Counted from the first letter of the stretch, positions 16,201 to 24,869 are shown. The stretch is DNA of 64,000 bases from Rhodoblastus acidophilus (GCF_009720655.1 NZ_WNKS01000003.1:1-64000), one strand, 5' to 3'. A program made the numbers and translations. The notes: generated from the letters alone by a model not told the origin.

Positions 16201-18324
16201 TGGCTCGACCTGCCCACGACCGGTCCGGAGTTCAGCCGCATCGAGAACCTGAACGAAAAGGAAGGCGCGCTCGAAACCCTGCTGCTCGACAAGGCGAACT
16301 ACAACGCCATGACCTGCGGCGACGGCGCTTGCCTCGGCTGCGGCGAGAAGACCGCGATCCATCTGTTCACCTCGACGGTCGAGGCGCTGATGCAGCCTCG
16401 CGTCAAAGCCTTCGTCGGCAAGCTGGACAAGCTGGTCGCCGATCTCGAACAGCACATGCGGCTGGAGCTGGCGCAAGCGGTGGACCTGTCGGACACCGGC
16501 GCCGTGGTGCGCGCGGTCGAATCCGCCGCGCCGCATGACCTCACCCTGTCGACGCTGGCCGACAAGCTCAACGACGGCAAACCGTCACGTCCGCTCGACC
16601 CCGCCTGGGTCAAGCGCGCGGCGAAACTGCTGGAATCGCTGAAGGACTTGCGCTGGCGCTATGTCGAGGGCCCGACCCAGCGCGGACGCGCCTCCATGGG
16701 CATGGTGAACTCCACCGGCTGCACGTCGGTGTGGGGCTCGACCTATCCCTACCATCCCTATCCCTTCCCCTGGACCTCGCATCTGTTCCAGGACTCGCCG
16801 TCGGTCGCCATGGGCCTGTTCGAGGGCCACATGGCCAAGATGGCCGACGGGTTCAAGGCCGTGCGCATGGCCGAGATGGAGCTGAAGGGCGCCTATGTCG
16901 AAGAGCGCGACCGCGACTTCTTCAACCGCTTCACCTACGAGCAGTTCACCGACGAGGAATGGCATTTGTGTCCGCCGGTCGTCAGCCTCGGCGGCGACGG
17001 CGCCATGTATGACATCGGCTTCCAGAACCTGTCGCGCATGATGATGGCCGGCAAGCCGATCAAGGTGCTGGTGGTCGACACTCAGGTCTATTCCAACACC
17101 GGCGGGCAGGCCTGCACGTCGGGCTTCGTCAGCCAGGTGTCGGACATGGCGCCCTATGGCTCGGCCCAGCATGGCAAGACCGAAATCCGCAAGGAGATCA
17201 GCCTGATCGCCATGGCGCACCGCTCCTCCTTCGTTTTGCAGAGCACGATCGCCCATGTCACCCACCTGCTGGAGGGCTATATCGACGGTCTGAACTCGCG
17301 CCGTCCCGCTTTGTTCAACATCTATGCGGTGTGCCCGCCCGAACATGGCGTGGGCGACGATCGCAGCATCGCGCAGAGCAAGCTGGCGGTGGAAAGCCGC
17401 GCCTATCCGCTGTTCCGCTACGATCCCGACGCGGGCGAGACGTTTAGCGCCGGCGCGAGCTTGAAGGGCAACCCGTCGGTCGATTCCGACTGGCCGTCCT
17501 ATGTGCTGAAATATGTCGACGAGGCCGGGGCCAAGGGCAAGATGCACACCCACGTGACCTTCGCCGATTTCGCGGCGACGGAAGCGCGGTTTGCGAAACA
17601 CTTCCGCAAGGCGCCGCCGGAAACCTGGAACGACTCCATGGTTCCGCTGGCCGAGCTGCTCGGCATGTCCGCCGACGAGCGCGACGGCCTGTTCCCCTAT
17701 ATCTGGGCGACGGACGCCAAGGGCCGCCTGATGCGTCTCGTGGTGGCCAAGGAGCTGGTCAAGGCCAGCGAGGAGCGGTTGCAGTTCTGGCGGCAGCTCA
17801 AGGATGTCGTTGGCAAGCCGGCGTTCGACGAGGCGGCCGTGGCCGACCGCGTGCGCAACGATCTGACGCGGCGAATCAGCGCCAGCCTCACCAGCCTCGG
17901 CCTCAACCTGGGCGGCTCCGCGCCGGCCCCGGCCGCGCCCGCGCCCGCGCCGGTCCCCGCGCTGGCCGCGCCGGCTCCCGCTCCCGCTCCGGCTCCGGCG
18001 CCTGTTGCGGCGCCCGCGCCGGCTCCGGTCGCGGAGGCGCCTGCCGCCGCGCCCGCCGCGAAGGGCCTTCCGGACTATGAGCCCGTCTATGTCGATACGC
18101 CCGAATGCACCGCCTGCGGCGAATGCATGGACCAGGCGCCGGGCGTGTTCGCCTATAACGACGCCAAGCTCGCGGTCGTGACCAACCCGAAGGGGGCGAA
18201 ATACGCCGACATCGTCAAGAGCGCCGAGCGGTGCGCCGCCGGATGCGTGCATCCCGGCACGCCCTGGGACGCCGGCGAGAAGAATCTTGAAAAACTGATC
18301 GCCCGCGCGAAAAAGTTCAATTGA
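13291..18324 (+). CDS. nifJ: Pyruvate:ferredoxin/flavodoxin oxidoreductase, long form with C-terminal ferredoxin domain
   Basis: At 1677 residues this far exceeds the usual ~1170-1200. The order is the N-terminal domain (AGAYPITPSTQMGEYW), domain II (FGMGSMVVQAEAVADYL), the gamma domain (HSIGGWGAITTGKNLAM), two [4Fe-4S] motifs (C801SACAKC; C936KACGLC), a proximal cluster/TPP region (CGDGACLGCGEK at ~1009; GGDGAMYDIGFQN at ~1235), an Ala-Pro linker (~1544-1591) and an extra ferredoxin domain (CTACGECMDQAPGVF from C1606, plus C1648 and C1652). It oxidises pyruvate to acetyl-CoA and CO2 and reduces ferredoxin or flavodoxin. Extra sequence lies between the two ferredoxin motifs and after the proximal Cys pair. 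First gene of the operon. Confidence 0.93.
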   Translation: MMLKKIMDSLTGAGPAPEVKAVKYPGLRDAVDGNTAIIHVEREASDAAGAYPITPSTQMGEYWAEEAASGHLNVSDRPLIFVEPESEHAAAAVTAGMAMTGLRATNFSSGQGIAFMHESLYATVGKRLPYVLNMGCRAITKASLNVHAGHDDYHCIDDTGFIQVMAKSATEAADLNLISRRLAELSLTPAIVGQDGFLTTHLIESVTLPERELVAEYLGKPDDLIDTPTQAQAMLYGPKRRRVPAIWDVDVPMASGSVQNQDAYMQAVAAQRPYFFDEVQPLADRCMAEYAELTGRKYGRLSGYKTDDADYVIFGMGSMVVQAEAVADYLRETRKLKVGVVNLTMFRPFPGDLVSKILRGKKGVAVLERTDQPLAEDLPLMREVRAALHKALENGFDANSSIAPSHPGYPALTAHEMPRLYSGCYGLGSRDLQPEALIGAVENMLPTGSKRSFYYLSVDVAREPGHPKDELHQQTYQAAYPSAAKMVVRGSENPNLMPKGAITVRMHSIGGWGAITTGKNLAMTLFELLGWEIKANPKYGSEKKGQPTTYYLSAAPEPIRVNSEYVYVDVVLSPDPAVFGHSNPLSGLKKGGVFIIQSNLDENTWASFPRWAQQQIVDNELRVFYLDAFKIAREEAGSAELQLRMQGNAFQGAFFHASNVQENAGLSEEKLFTAIEKQLEAKFGSKGARVVANNLTVVRRGFTEIHEITHKPVGATPALTAKGGGLPIMLKSCPAGDSSLPPVADMHRFWEQTGHFYATGKGSDNLLDPFIGASLIPAASGIFRDMTGIRFEHPVWDAQKCSACAKCYTVCPDSAIPGLVNSVSDVFATALARVERSGTPTKYLRRSARAAERKLRGLIGPNGNVAVRPLIDKALDQVLDEAPMEERAAIEAEFELLKVELGSFDFAAPTLYWRQREKKAPGSGGLFSITINPLTCKACGLCVDVCADGALKMETQTEDSVDSLRRDWNFWLDLPTTGPEFSRIENLNEKEGALETLLLDKANYNAMTCGDGACLGCGEKTAIHLFTSTVEALMQPRVKAFVGKLDKLVADLEQHMRLELAQAVDLSDTGAVVRAVESAAPHDLTLSTLADKLNDGKPSRPLDPAWVKRAAKLLESLKDLRWRYVEGPTQRGRASMGMVNSTGCTSVWGSTYPYHPYPFPWTSHLFQDSPSVAMGLFEGHMAKMADGFKAVRMAEMELKGAYVEERDRDFFNRFTYEQFTDEEWHLCPPVVSLGGDGAMYDIGFQNLSRMMMAGKPIKVLVVDTQVYSNTGGQACTSGFVSQVSDMAPYGSAQHGKTEIRKEISLIAMAHRSSFVLQSTIAHVTHLLEGYIDGLNSRRPALFNIYAVCPPEHGVGDDRSIAQSKLAVESRAYPLFRYDPDAGETFSAGASLKGNPSVDSDWPSYVLKYVDEAGAKGKMHTHVTFADFAATEARFAKHFRKAPPETWNDSMVPLAELLGMSADERDGLFPYIWATDAKGRLMRLVVAKELVKASEERLQFWRQLKDVVGKPAFDEAAVADRVRNDLTRRISASLTSLGLNLGGSAPAPAAPAPAPVPALAAPAPAPAPAPAPVAAPAPAPVAEAPAAAPAAKGLPDYEPVYVDTPECTACGECMDQAPGVFAYNDAKLAVVTNPKGAKYADIVKSAERCAAGCVHPGTPWDAGEKNLEKLIARAKKFN

Positions 18325-18331
18325 GGCCTCG

Positions 18332-19681
18332 ATGAAGCTTTTCACTTTTCTTCGCGGCGAGGCCTTCGCCCGAGGCATCCATCCGCCCGAACACAAGGGC
18401 ACGGCGGGCATGCCGATCACGCGCGTGCCCTTCGCGCCGCGCCTGATCGTGCCGCTGTCGCAAAACGTCGGGCGCCCCGCCAAGCCGATCGTCAAGGTCG
18501 GCCAGGAGGTTTTGCGCGGCCAACCCCTCGCGCAGGCGGATGGGTTTGTCTCCGTGCCGCACCATGCGCCGGTCAGCGGCGTGGTCGAGGCGATCCGTCT
18601 CAACCCGACCTCGGGCGGGCTGTGGACGGAATCGGTGATCATTCGCGCGCTGCCCGGTTCGCCGCAGAGCGTCGAATGGGAGGAACCGCAGGATCTCGAT
18701 AACGTCGACGATTCCGGCCTGATCGCGGCGGTGCAGCGCACCGGCATCGTCGGCCTGGGCGGCGGCGTGTTCCCCACCCACGCCAAGCTGCGCGTGCCAA
18801 AAGAGTTTCCGGTGGACACGCTGGTGGTCAACGGCTGCGAATGCGAGCCCTATCTGACCAGCGACCATCGCATCATGGTGGAGCGCGCCAAGGACATCAT
18901 GAAGGGCATCGCCATGTCGCGGCGCCTGCTGAAAAATCCGCGCGCCATCATCGGCGTCGAGGACAACAAGCCCGACGCCGTCGAGGCCTTGCGCGCCGCG
19001 CTGCCGCCGGGCGGCGAGATCACGGTGGAATCCGTGCCGACCAAATATCCGCAGGGCGCCGGCGAAATGCTGATCAAGACCCTGCTGAACCGCGAGGTGC
19101 CGCCGGACGCGCGCTCCTATTCGGTCGGCGCCTATGTGCAGAATGTCGCGACGCTCGCCTATATGGGCGCGCTCGCCCCGCGCGGACGCGGGTTCATCGA
19201 GCGCGTCATCACCGTGGCCGGCAACGCCGTGGCGCGGCCCGGCAATTATCTGGTCCCGATGGGCACGCCGCTGCGCTTCCTGCTCGACTATGTCGGCGCG
19301 CCGGAAGCGGGCGTGGAGGTGATTTTCGGCGGCCCGATGATGGGGCAGGCTGTGGCCTGCCTCGACGCGCCGATCACCAAGGGCGTCTCGGGCATTCTCG
19401 TGTTCCGCGCCCGCGACCTCGAGGCTCCGTCCACCAAGAAGAGTTTCCCGTGCATCAAGTGCGGCAAGTGCGTTGAAAGTTGCCCGATGGGATTGAATCC
19501 GTCCACGCTCGGCATGCTCGCGGCCAAGCGGCAGTATGACACCATGGCCGACCACTACCGGCTCGGCGCCTGTTTCGAATGCGGCACCTGCTCCTATGTC
19601 TGCCCCGCCAATATTCCGCTGGTGCAGCAGTTCCGCGTCGCCAAACAAGTGTTGCGCGGCAAGCCGGAGAAGGCGGCATGA
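18332..19681 (+). CDS. rnfC: Rnf complex subunit RnfC
   Basis: A 449-residue peripheral subunit of the Rnf ferredoxin:NAD+ oxidoreductase. It carries the NADH/FMN-binding NuoF-like core (GLGGGVFPTHAKL, NGCECEPYLTSDHRIM, VPTKYPQGAGEMLIKTLL) and two [4Fe-4S] motifs, CIKCGKCVESCP and CFECGTCSYVCP. It lacks the long Ala-rich C-terminal extension of some gammaproteobacterial RnfC proteins. It starts seven bases after nifJ and overlaps rnfD by ATGA. Confidence 0.95.
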   Translation: MKLFTFLRGEAFARGIHPPEHKGTAGMPITRVPFAPRLIVPLSQNVGRPAKPIVKVGQEVLRGQPLAQADGFVSVPHHAPVSGVVEAIRLNPTSGGLWTESVIIRALPGSPQSVEWEEPQDLDNVDDSGLIAAVQRTGIVGLGGGVFPTHAKLRVPKEFPVDTLVVNGCECEPYLTSDHRIMVERAKDIMKGIAMSRRLLKNPRAIIGVEDNKPDAVEALRAALPPGGEITVESVPTKYPQGAGEMLIKTLLNREVPPDARSYSVGAYVQNVATLAYMGALAPRGRGFIERVITVAGNAVARPGNYLVPMGTPLRFLLDYVGAPEAGVEVIFGGPMMGQAVACLDAPITKGVSGILVFRARDLEAPSTKKSFPCIKCGKCVESCPMGLNPSTLGMLAAKRQYDTMADHYRLGACFECGTCSYVCPANIPLVQQFRVAKQVLRGKPEKAA

Positions 19682-20718
19682 GCGTCGAAATCCGGTCCGC
19701 GCCCCACATCAAGGCCGATAGTGGGGTGGTCAAGATCATGCGCAATGTCGTGTGGTCGCTGCTGCCGATCTGCGCCTTCTACATCTGGCAATACGGCATT
19801 TCCGCCCTGGCTTCGCTCGTCGTGGTCACGGCCGCCTGTCTGGCGGCGGAGGAGTTCTTTCTGCGGCTCGGTCGGCAATCGGGCGACCTCGGCGACTGGT
19901 CGGCGACCATCACCGGCATTCTGCTCGCGCTGACCCTGCCGGCGGGCTTTCCGCTGTGGATGGGGGCGGTCGCCGGCTTCGTCGCCATTGGGCTTGGCAA
20001 AGCGATCTTCGGCGGCATCGGCCACAACCTGTTCAATCCGGCGCTGGTCGGGCGCGGTTTCGTCCAGGCGGCGTTTCCGACCGCCATCGCCACCTACACG
20101 CCGTCGTTCATGCCGGGGCGCTTCTCCGAATTCATTCCCTCGAGCCTCGCCCTGCCGTTCATGACCCCGGCGGATACGACAGCCTGGGCGGCCTCGCACC
20201 TCGACGGCGTCAGCAGCGCCACGCCGCTGGCCCGCTGGAAGTTCGAAGGCGTGCTCGCCAGCAACTGGGATCTTCTGACCTCGCTGTCGGGACATCTGGC
20301 GGTCGGTCCTTCGCCGCTGCTGATCCTGGCCTGCGGCGCCTATCTGGCGTGGCGCGGCTATCTCGACTGGCGCATTCCCGCCGCCGTGCTGGGCAGCGCC
20401 GCGCTGCTCGCCGCCGCGCTCTACCCGCTCAACCCGCAGCACTTCCCCGAGCCCGGCTTCGTGCTGTTCTCCGGCGGCCTGATGCTCGGCGCGGTCTATA
20501 TGGCCACCGACATGGTGACCTCGCCGGTCACGCCCCGGGGGATGTGGGTCTATGGCGCGCTGATCGGCGCGCTGACCGTGATCATCCGCTATTCCGGCGG
20601 CCTGCCTGAAGGCGTGATGTACGCCATCCTGATCGGCAACGCCGCGACGCCGATGATCGAACGGGTTACGCAACCGCCGGCCTTCGGCACGGCGCCCACC
20701 AAGGAGACCAAAGCGTGA
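19678..20718 (+). CDS. rnfD: Rnf complex subunit RnfD
   Basis: A 346-residue integral membrane subunit with about ten hydrophobic segments. It carries a covalent FMN site: DGVSSATPLA fits the ApbE target pattern, with FMN expected on Thr182. The HNLFNPALVGRGFVQ and GNAATPMIERVT segments are typical of RnfD/NqrB. It moves electrons across the membrane and takes part in ion pumping. Overlaps both neighbours by a few bases. Confidence 0.95.
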   Translation: MSVEIRSAPHIKADSGVVKIMRNVVWSLLPICAFYIWQYGISALASLVVVTAACLAAEEFFLRLGRQSGDLGDWSATITGILLALTLPAGFPLWMGAVAGFVAIGLGKAIFGGIGHNLFNPALVGRGFVQAAFPTAIATYTPSFMPGRFSEFIPSSLALPFMTPADTTAWAASHLDGVSSATPLARWKFEGVLASNWDLLTSLSGHLAVGPSPLLILACGAYLAWRGYLDWRIPAAVLGSAALLAAALYPLNPQHFPEPGFVLFSGGLMLGAVYMATDMVTSPVTPRGMWVYGALIGALTVIIRYSGGLPEGVMYAILIGNAATPMIERVTQPPAFGTAPTKETKA

Positions 20719-21425
20719 GCGCGCCGGACACCACTTCGCAGCCGCAAGAGACGGATGCGCTGGCGCATGCGACGCCGACTTTCACCCTTTTACGCGCGCT
20801 GAGCGTGGTGTCGGCCGTCTGCGGCCTGATCATCGTCGCCAGCTATCTGCTGACGCTCGACCGCGCCAAGGACAACCGGCGTCTCGCCTCCGAGCGCGCG
20901 GTCGTGAAGGTGCTGCCGAACGCCAAGATCGTCAAACCCTTCCTGGCGCTCGCCAATGGCGACATTGTCCCGGCTGGCGAAGGCGATCCGCCGAGTGGCG
21001 CGATCCGATTCTACGCGGCCTATGACGAAAAGGGACGGCTCGACGGCATCGCCGCTGAAGGTGCGGCCAAGGGCTACGCCGACATCGTCCGCGTGATGTT
21101 CGGCTACCGAAAAGATTGCCAGTGCATTGTCGGCATCGGCGTCGTCTCCATGCGCGAAACCCCCGGCATCGGCGACAAGATCCTTACCGACAAGGACTTT
21201 TTGGCCAACTTCAACGCGCTGGACGTGCGGCTGAACGACGAGCTGACGGCGCTGGCCAACGAGGTCAAGGTGGTGAAGCACGGCACCAAGACGGAGAAAT
21301 GGCAGATCGACGCGATTTCCGGCACCACCATCACCTCGCGCGCCGTGGGCAAAGGCATCAATGAGGCCGCGCAAGTGCTGCTGCCGCGCCTCGTTCCCAA
21401 ACTCGACCGACTGGAGAAGCCATGA
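20715..21425 (+). CDS. rnfG: Rnf complex subunit RnfG
   Basis: A 236-residue subunit with one N-terminal membrane helix (about 28-47) and a periplasmic FMN-binding domain. The flavinylation motif DAISGTTITS spans residues 199-208, with Thr205 the expected FMN attachment point. The start is GTG, overlapping the rnfD stop, as in tightly packed operons. The ApbE protein encoded downstream in the same operon should attach the FMN here and on RnfD. Confidence 0.94.
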   Translation: MSAPDTTSQPQETDALAHATPTFTLLRALSVVSAVCGLIIVASYLLTLDRAKDNRRLASERAVVKVLPNAKIVKPFLALANGDIVPAGEGDPPSGAIRFYAAYDEKGRLDGIAAEGAAKGYADIVRVMFGYRKDCQCIVGIGVVSMRETPGIGDKILTDKDFLANFNALDVRLNDELTALANEVKVVKHGTKTEKWQIDAISGTTITSRAVGKGINEAAQVLLPRLVPKLDRLEKP

Positions 21426-22117
21426 GCGAGTCCGTTTCGTCCCTGATGGCCCCGCCCAGCACCTGGGAGGAGTTCACCGAAGGTCTGTGGAAGCGCAATC
21501 CGGTGTTCGTCATGGTGCTCGGCATGTGCCCGACGCTGGCCGTCACCGTCACCGCGATGAATTCGCTGTCGATGGGCATCGCCACCACCTTCGTCCTGGC
21601 CGCCTCGTGCTTCCTGGTGTCGCTGATGCGGAAAATGATCCCGAAGGAGGTGCGCATCGCCACCTATATCGTGATCATCGCCACCTTCGTCACCGTGACC
21701 GATTATGCGATCCAGGCGATCAGCCTCGACCTCTACGAGGCGCTCGGCGCCTATATCCAGCTGATCGTCGCCAATTGCCTGGTGCTCGGCCGCGCCGAGG
21801 CCCATGCGGCGCGCACCCCGCCCGTCGAGGCGACGATGAACGCCATCGGCATGGGGCTCGGCTTCACGCTCAGCCTGGTGATGATCGGCGGCGTGCGCGA
21901 AATTCTGGGCGCCGGCGCCTTCTTCGGCATTCCGCTGTTCGGCGAGCATTTCCAGCCCTGGGTGGTCATGGTGCTGCCGCCGGGCGGGTTCTTCGTCATG
22001 GCCGGATGGCTGCTGCTGTTCTCCATCCTGCGCCGTCGTTCGCAGATGAAGGCCGACGCCGCCTCCGTCGAAGCCGCCGACGCCTTGAAAACTTCGGGAG
22101 CCTGTCATGGCGCGTGA
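21422..22117 (+). CDS. rnfE: Rnf complex subunit RnfE
   Basis: A 231-residue membrane subunit homologous to NqrD, with six hydrophobic segments. Diagnostic parts are FWxxNPVFV-like LWKRNPVFVMVLGMCPTLAV and VANCLVLGRAEAHA, each with the Cys that in RnfA/RnfE pairs bind a shared iron-sulfur centre inside the membrane. It lies between rnfG and rnfA with overlapping ends. Confidence 0.95.
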   Translation: MSESVSSLMAPPSTWEEFTEGLWKRNPVFVMVLGMCPTLAVTVTAMNSLSMGIATTFVLAASCFLVSLMRKMIPKEVRIATYIVIIATFVTVTDYAIQAISLDLYEALGAYIQLIVANCLVLGRAEAHAARTPPVEATMNAIGMGLGFTLSLVMIGGVREILGAGAFFGIPLFGEHFQPWVVMVLPPGGFFVMAGWLLLFSILRRRSQMKADAASVEAADALKTSGACHGA

Positions 22118-22688
22118 GTCCCTCGCCCAGATTCTTCTCACCACCATTCTGTCGGGCAATTTCGTTCTGGCGATGTTTTTGGGGATGTGCCCGTTCCTCG
22201 GCGTCACGCACAGCGTCGCCGTGGCTTTTCCGCTGGGCCTCGCCACCACCTTCGTCATCATCATCGCCTCGCTCAGCGCCTATCTGCTGAACTGGGTGCT
22301 GGGGCTGGCGCATTTGGAATTCCTGCGGCTGATCTGCTACATCGTGGTGATCGCCTCGGCGGTGCAGCTCGTTGAAATGTATGTGAAAAAGCACTATCCG
22401 CCGCTGTTTCGGGCGTTGGGCATCTATCTTCCGCTGATCACCACCAATTGCGCGGTGCTGGGCGTCGCTCTGTTCCAGACGGCGCGCGATTACGATTTCA
22501 TGCAATCGCTCACCTTTGCGGTCGGCGGCGGCATCGGCTTCACCCTTGCCCTGACGCTGCTCGCCAGCGTGCGCGAGCGCGTCGAACTCGCCGACGTGCC
22601 CGAAGCGGTGCAGGGCACCGTGCTGGTCCTGATGCTGGCGGGGGTTTTGTCCCTGGCCTTCATGGGCTTTGCCGGACTGGGAGGCTGA
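22107..22688 (+). CDS. rnfA: Rnf complex subunit RnfA
   Basis: A 193-residue membrane subunit, the partner of RnfE and homologue of NqrE. The segments GNFVLAMFLGMCPFLGVT and TTNCAVLGVALFQ hold the two conserved Cys thought to ligate the intramembrane iron-sulfur centre. Six hydrophobic segments and family-typical length. In many genomes rnfA opens the operon, but here it follows rnfE. Confidence 0.95.
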   Translation: MARESLAQILLTTILSGNFVLAMFLGMCPFLGVTHSVAVAFPLGLATTFVIIIASLSAYLLNWVLGLAHLEFLRLICYIVVIASAVQLVEMYVKKHYPPLFRALGIYLPLITTNCAVLGVALFQTARDYDFMQSLTFAVGGGIGFTLALTLLASVRERVELADVPEAVQGTVLVLMLAGVLSLAFMGFAGLGG

Positions 22689-22689
22689 C

Positions 22690-22959
22690 ATGCTGATCCA
22701 GGTGATCGCCGCCATGTCCCTGCTGCTGGCGCTGATGCTGGGCTGGATCCAGGTGCAGCGCATGGCCCGCCATGTCGCCGAACTGCATCCCGAGGCCGGC
22801 CCGCTGCGGCTGGTCGGCGGCGGCTGCGGCGGCGTCGGGCACGCGCCGTCGCCTTTGGCCGAAAAGCCTGTGACGAAAAAGCCGGCGGAAGGCTGCGAGG
22901 CTTGCGCCAACACGTCGTGCAAGCCTGGCCAACTCGATGCCAAATCCCTTGTTCAATGA
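22690..22959 (+). CDS. Small membrane-anchored four-Cys protein, NqrM-like
   Basis: An 89-residue protein with one N-terminal membrane helix (about 2-20) followed by a short Cys-bearing tail: C46 in GGGCGGVG, and C69, C72 and C77 in GCEACANTSC. The layout resembles NqrM, the small maturation factor of Na+-NQR (helix, then a GSCGG-like element and a Cys cluster). NqrM is needed to build the metal centre held by the NqrD/NqrE pair, which are the homologues of RnfE/RnfA just upstream. A similar role here is inference. The ATG follows GGAGG directly after rnfA. Confidence 0.65.
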   Translation: MLIQVIAAMSLLLALMLGWIQVQRMARHVAELHPEAGPLRLVGGGCGGVGHAPSPLAEKPVTKKPAEGCEACANTSCKPGQLDAKSLVQ

Positions 22960-22969
22960 GGAGCCGTCC

Positions 22970-23824
22970 ATGACCCTGTCAACCGCAACGGCCGAGGACT
23001 CCCGGCTCTGGCTGGCGACGCTGGTGTCCAATGACCGCATCACCGCGCCGCAATCCCCCGAGGATGTGCGCCGTTTGCGCTTCGCCGTCGACGCGTCCTT
23101 CAACGGCCGCGTCGGCCAGTGCCTGCGCGTGCGCGCGCCCGGCCAGTTCGGCCAGCGTTATCACGAGCGCCTCTATTCCATCGCCGATCTCGAGCCGTCG
23201 CTCGGCGGGCGCATGGGTTTCGACCTGCTGGTGCGCCGCTGCCATGTGATCGACGATTTCAATGGCGAGCGTTACGACGGCGTGGCCTCGAACCATCTGT
23301 GCAACCTGCCGCTCGGCGGGGAGGTCGAGTTCACCGGACCCATCGGCCATCCCTTCCCGATCCCGGAAGACCGCGAGGCGCCGCTGCTGATGATTGGCAT
23401 GGGAACGGGCGTCGCGCCGTTCCGCGGGCTGGTGCGCCGCATCTATGACGAACTCGGCGGCTGGAAGGGGCCGGTGATGCTGTTCCACGGCGCGCGCAGC
23501 GGCCTGGAGATGCTCTACCAGAACAAGGAAAACGACGACTTCGGCCTTTACTACGACCAGCCGACGTTCAAGGCCTTTGCGTCGGTGAGCCCGCGTCCCG
23601 CGTTCGATGCGCCTCCGGCGATGGATCTTGCTTTGGTCGCGCATGCCGGCGAGGTCTGGTCGATGGTTCAGGACGCGCGCACGCATGTCTTCCTTGCCGG
23701 TCCCGAAGCCCTGTTGCCGCTGGTGGACAAGGCGTTGGCGCAGGTCGTAGGGTCCGCTGAGGCTTGGGAGGCGCGCTGCGCGCAGCTCAAGGCGCAGGGC
23801 CGCTGGCACGAAGTTTTGTATTGA
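22970..23824 (+). CDS. Plant-type ferredoxin:NADP+ reductase-like flavoprotein
   Basis: A 284-residue FAD protein. The FAD motif is RLYSIAD (RxYS), the NAD(P) loop is MIGMGTGVAPFRGLVRR, and the protein ends GRWHEVLY. A C-terminal Tyr that stacks on the flavin is typical of plant-type FNR. It should exchange electrons between NAD(P)H and ferredoxin, or the ferredoxin domain of NifJ, in the cytoplasm. The ATG with TGAGGAG upstream is preferred over an earlier in-frame ATG that overlaps the previous gene. Some relatives act in the BoxA epoxidase system, but the operon argues for nifJ/rnf. Confidence 0.82.
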   Translation: MTLSTATAEDSRLWLATLVSNDRITAPQSPEDVRRLRFAVDASFNGRVGQCLRVRAPGQFGQRYHERLYSIADLEPSLGGRMGFDLLVRRCHVIDDFNGERYDGVASNHLCNLPLGGEVEFTGPIGHPFPIPEDREAPLLMIGMGTGVAPFRGLVRRIYDELGGWKGPVMLFHGARSGLEMLYQNKENDDFGLYYDQPTFKAFASVSPRPAFDAPPAMDLALVAHAGEVWSMVQDARTHVFLAGPEALLPLVDKALAQVVGSAEAWEARCAQLKAQGRWHEVLY

Positions 23825-23845
23825 GCCGGAATCCGGAGTTTTCGA

Positions 23846-24856
23846 ATGTTGAACCGCCGCAAGATGATCTGGTCCTCGCTGGGCCTCGGCTCGGTGGCCG
23901 CGCTGGCCGGATTTGGCGCCGTGGCGTCTGTCGCCCATGCCCGTGAGCTGCAACCGTTTTCGCTGTCGGGTCGCGCGCTGGGCACAAAAGTGTCGCTGCT
24001 CGTGCTGGACCATGACGCCGCGCGCGCGAAAAACGCGCTGGCCGACGCGCTCGCGGAAGTGCAGGGCGTCGACAAGCTGATGAGCCTGTATCGCGACGAC
24101 AGCCAGGTGGTCGCGCTCAACCGCGCCGGGGAGGTTTTGGCGCCCGATGCGCGGCTTGTTGAAGTGCTGCGCTATTCGCAGGACCTTGCCGACCGCGCCG
24201 GCGGCGCCTTCGACGTCACCGTGCAGCCGCTGTGGGATGCGTTCACGCAGGCCAAGGCGCGGGGTGGTCTGCCGTCCGCTGATGCGGTTCGCGACGCGGG
24301 CGCCCTTGTGGGCTGGCGCGATCTCGACGTGTCCGACGAGGCCGTCCGGCTGCGTCGTCCCGGCATGGCGGTGACCCTCAACGGCGTGGCGCAGGGCTAT
24401 GCCGCCGACCGCGCGCTGCTGGCGGTCCGTCGCCACGGCATCGAGCACGCGCTGATCGACGCCGGTGAGTTCGACACGCTCGGCCGTAAGCAGAACGACA
24501 AGCCATGGGTGCTCGGCGTGCAGGACCCGCGCGAGTCCGAAAAGCTGGCGGCGCGGCTCGGCGTGGACGGGCGGGCGCTGGCGACCTCGGGCGACTACGA
24601 GACCTGGTTCACGCCCGATTTCGTCAACCACCATATTTTCGATCCGAAGACCGGCCATTCGCCGCTGGAATTGGCGAGCACATCGGTGCTGGCGCCGACC
24701 GCCTTGCAGGCCGATGGCCTCTCCACCGCCTTCATGGTGCTGGGCGCGGAGCGCTCTCTGGCGCTGGCCGCGACCCTGCCGGGCGTGGACGCGCTTCTTA
24801 TCGGAAAGAACGGCCAGCGCTGGCAAACGCCGGGCTTGCCGGCGCTGAGCGCCTGA
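23846..24856 (+). CDS. apbE: ApbE-family FMN transferase of the rnf operon
   Basis: A 336-residue exported protein. The N-terminus has a twin-arginine-like start (NRRKMIWS) and a hydrophobic stretch ending VAHARE. ApbE uses FAD to attach FMN to Thr or Ser of target proteins. Family motifs are GGAFDVTVQPLW, LNGVAQGYAADR, HHIFDPKTGHSP and the metal site ALQADGLSTAFMVLG. Targets should be RnfG (Thr205) and RnfD (Thr182), encoded just upstream. It corresponds to rnfF in the Rhodobacter scheme. Confidence 0.9.
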   Translation: MLNRRKMIWSSLGLGSVAALAGFGAVASVAHARELQPFSLSGRALGTKVSLLVLDHDAARAKNALADALAEVQGVDKLMSLYRDDSQVVALNRAGEVLAPDARLVEVLRYSQDLADRAGGAFDVTVQPLWDAFTQAKARGGLPSADAVRDAGALVGWRDLDVSDEAVRLRRPGMAVTLNGVAQGYAADRALLAVRRHGIEHALIDAGEFDTLGRKQNDKPWVLGVQDPRESEKLAARLGVDGRALATSGDYETWFTPDFVNHHIFDPKTGHSPLELASTSVLAPTALQADGLSTAFMVLGAERSLALAATLPGVDALLIGKNGQRWQTPGLPALSA

Positions 24857-24869
24857 GGAGGATCGTTTC

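Noticed and set aside
12976-16536. A ~1186-codon minus-strand frame across nifJ
   Set aside because: It is antisense to well-conserved NifJ domains, is His/Arg/Ala-rich and has no recognisable domain. It is a by-product of high third-position GC.
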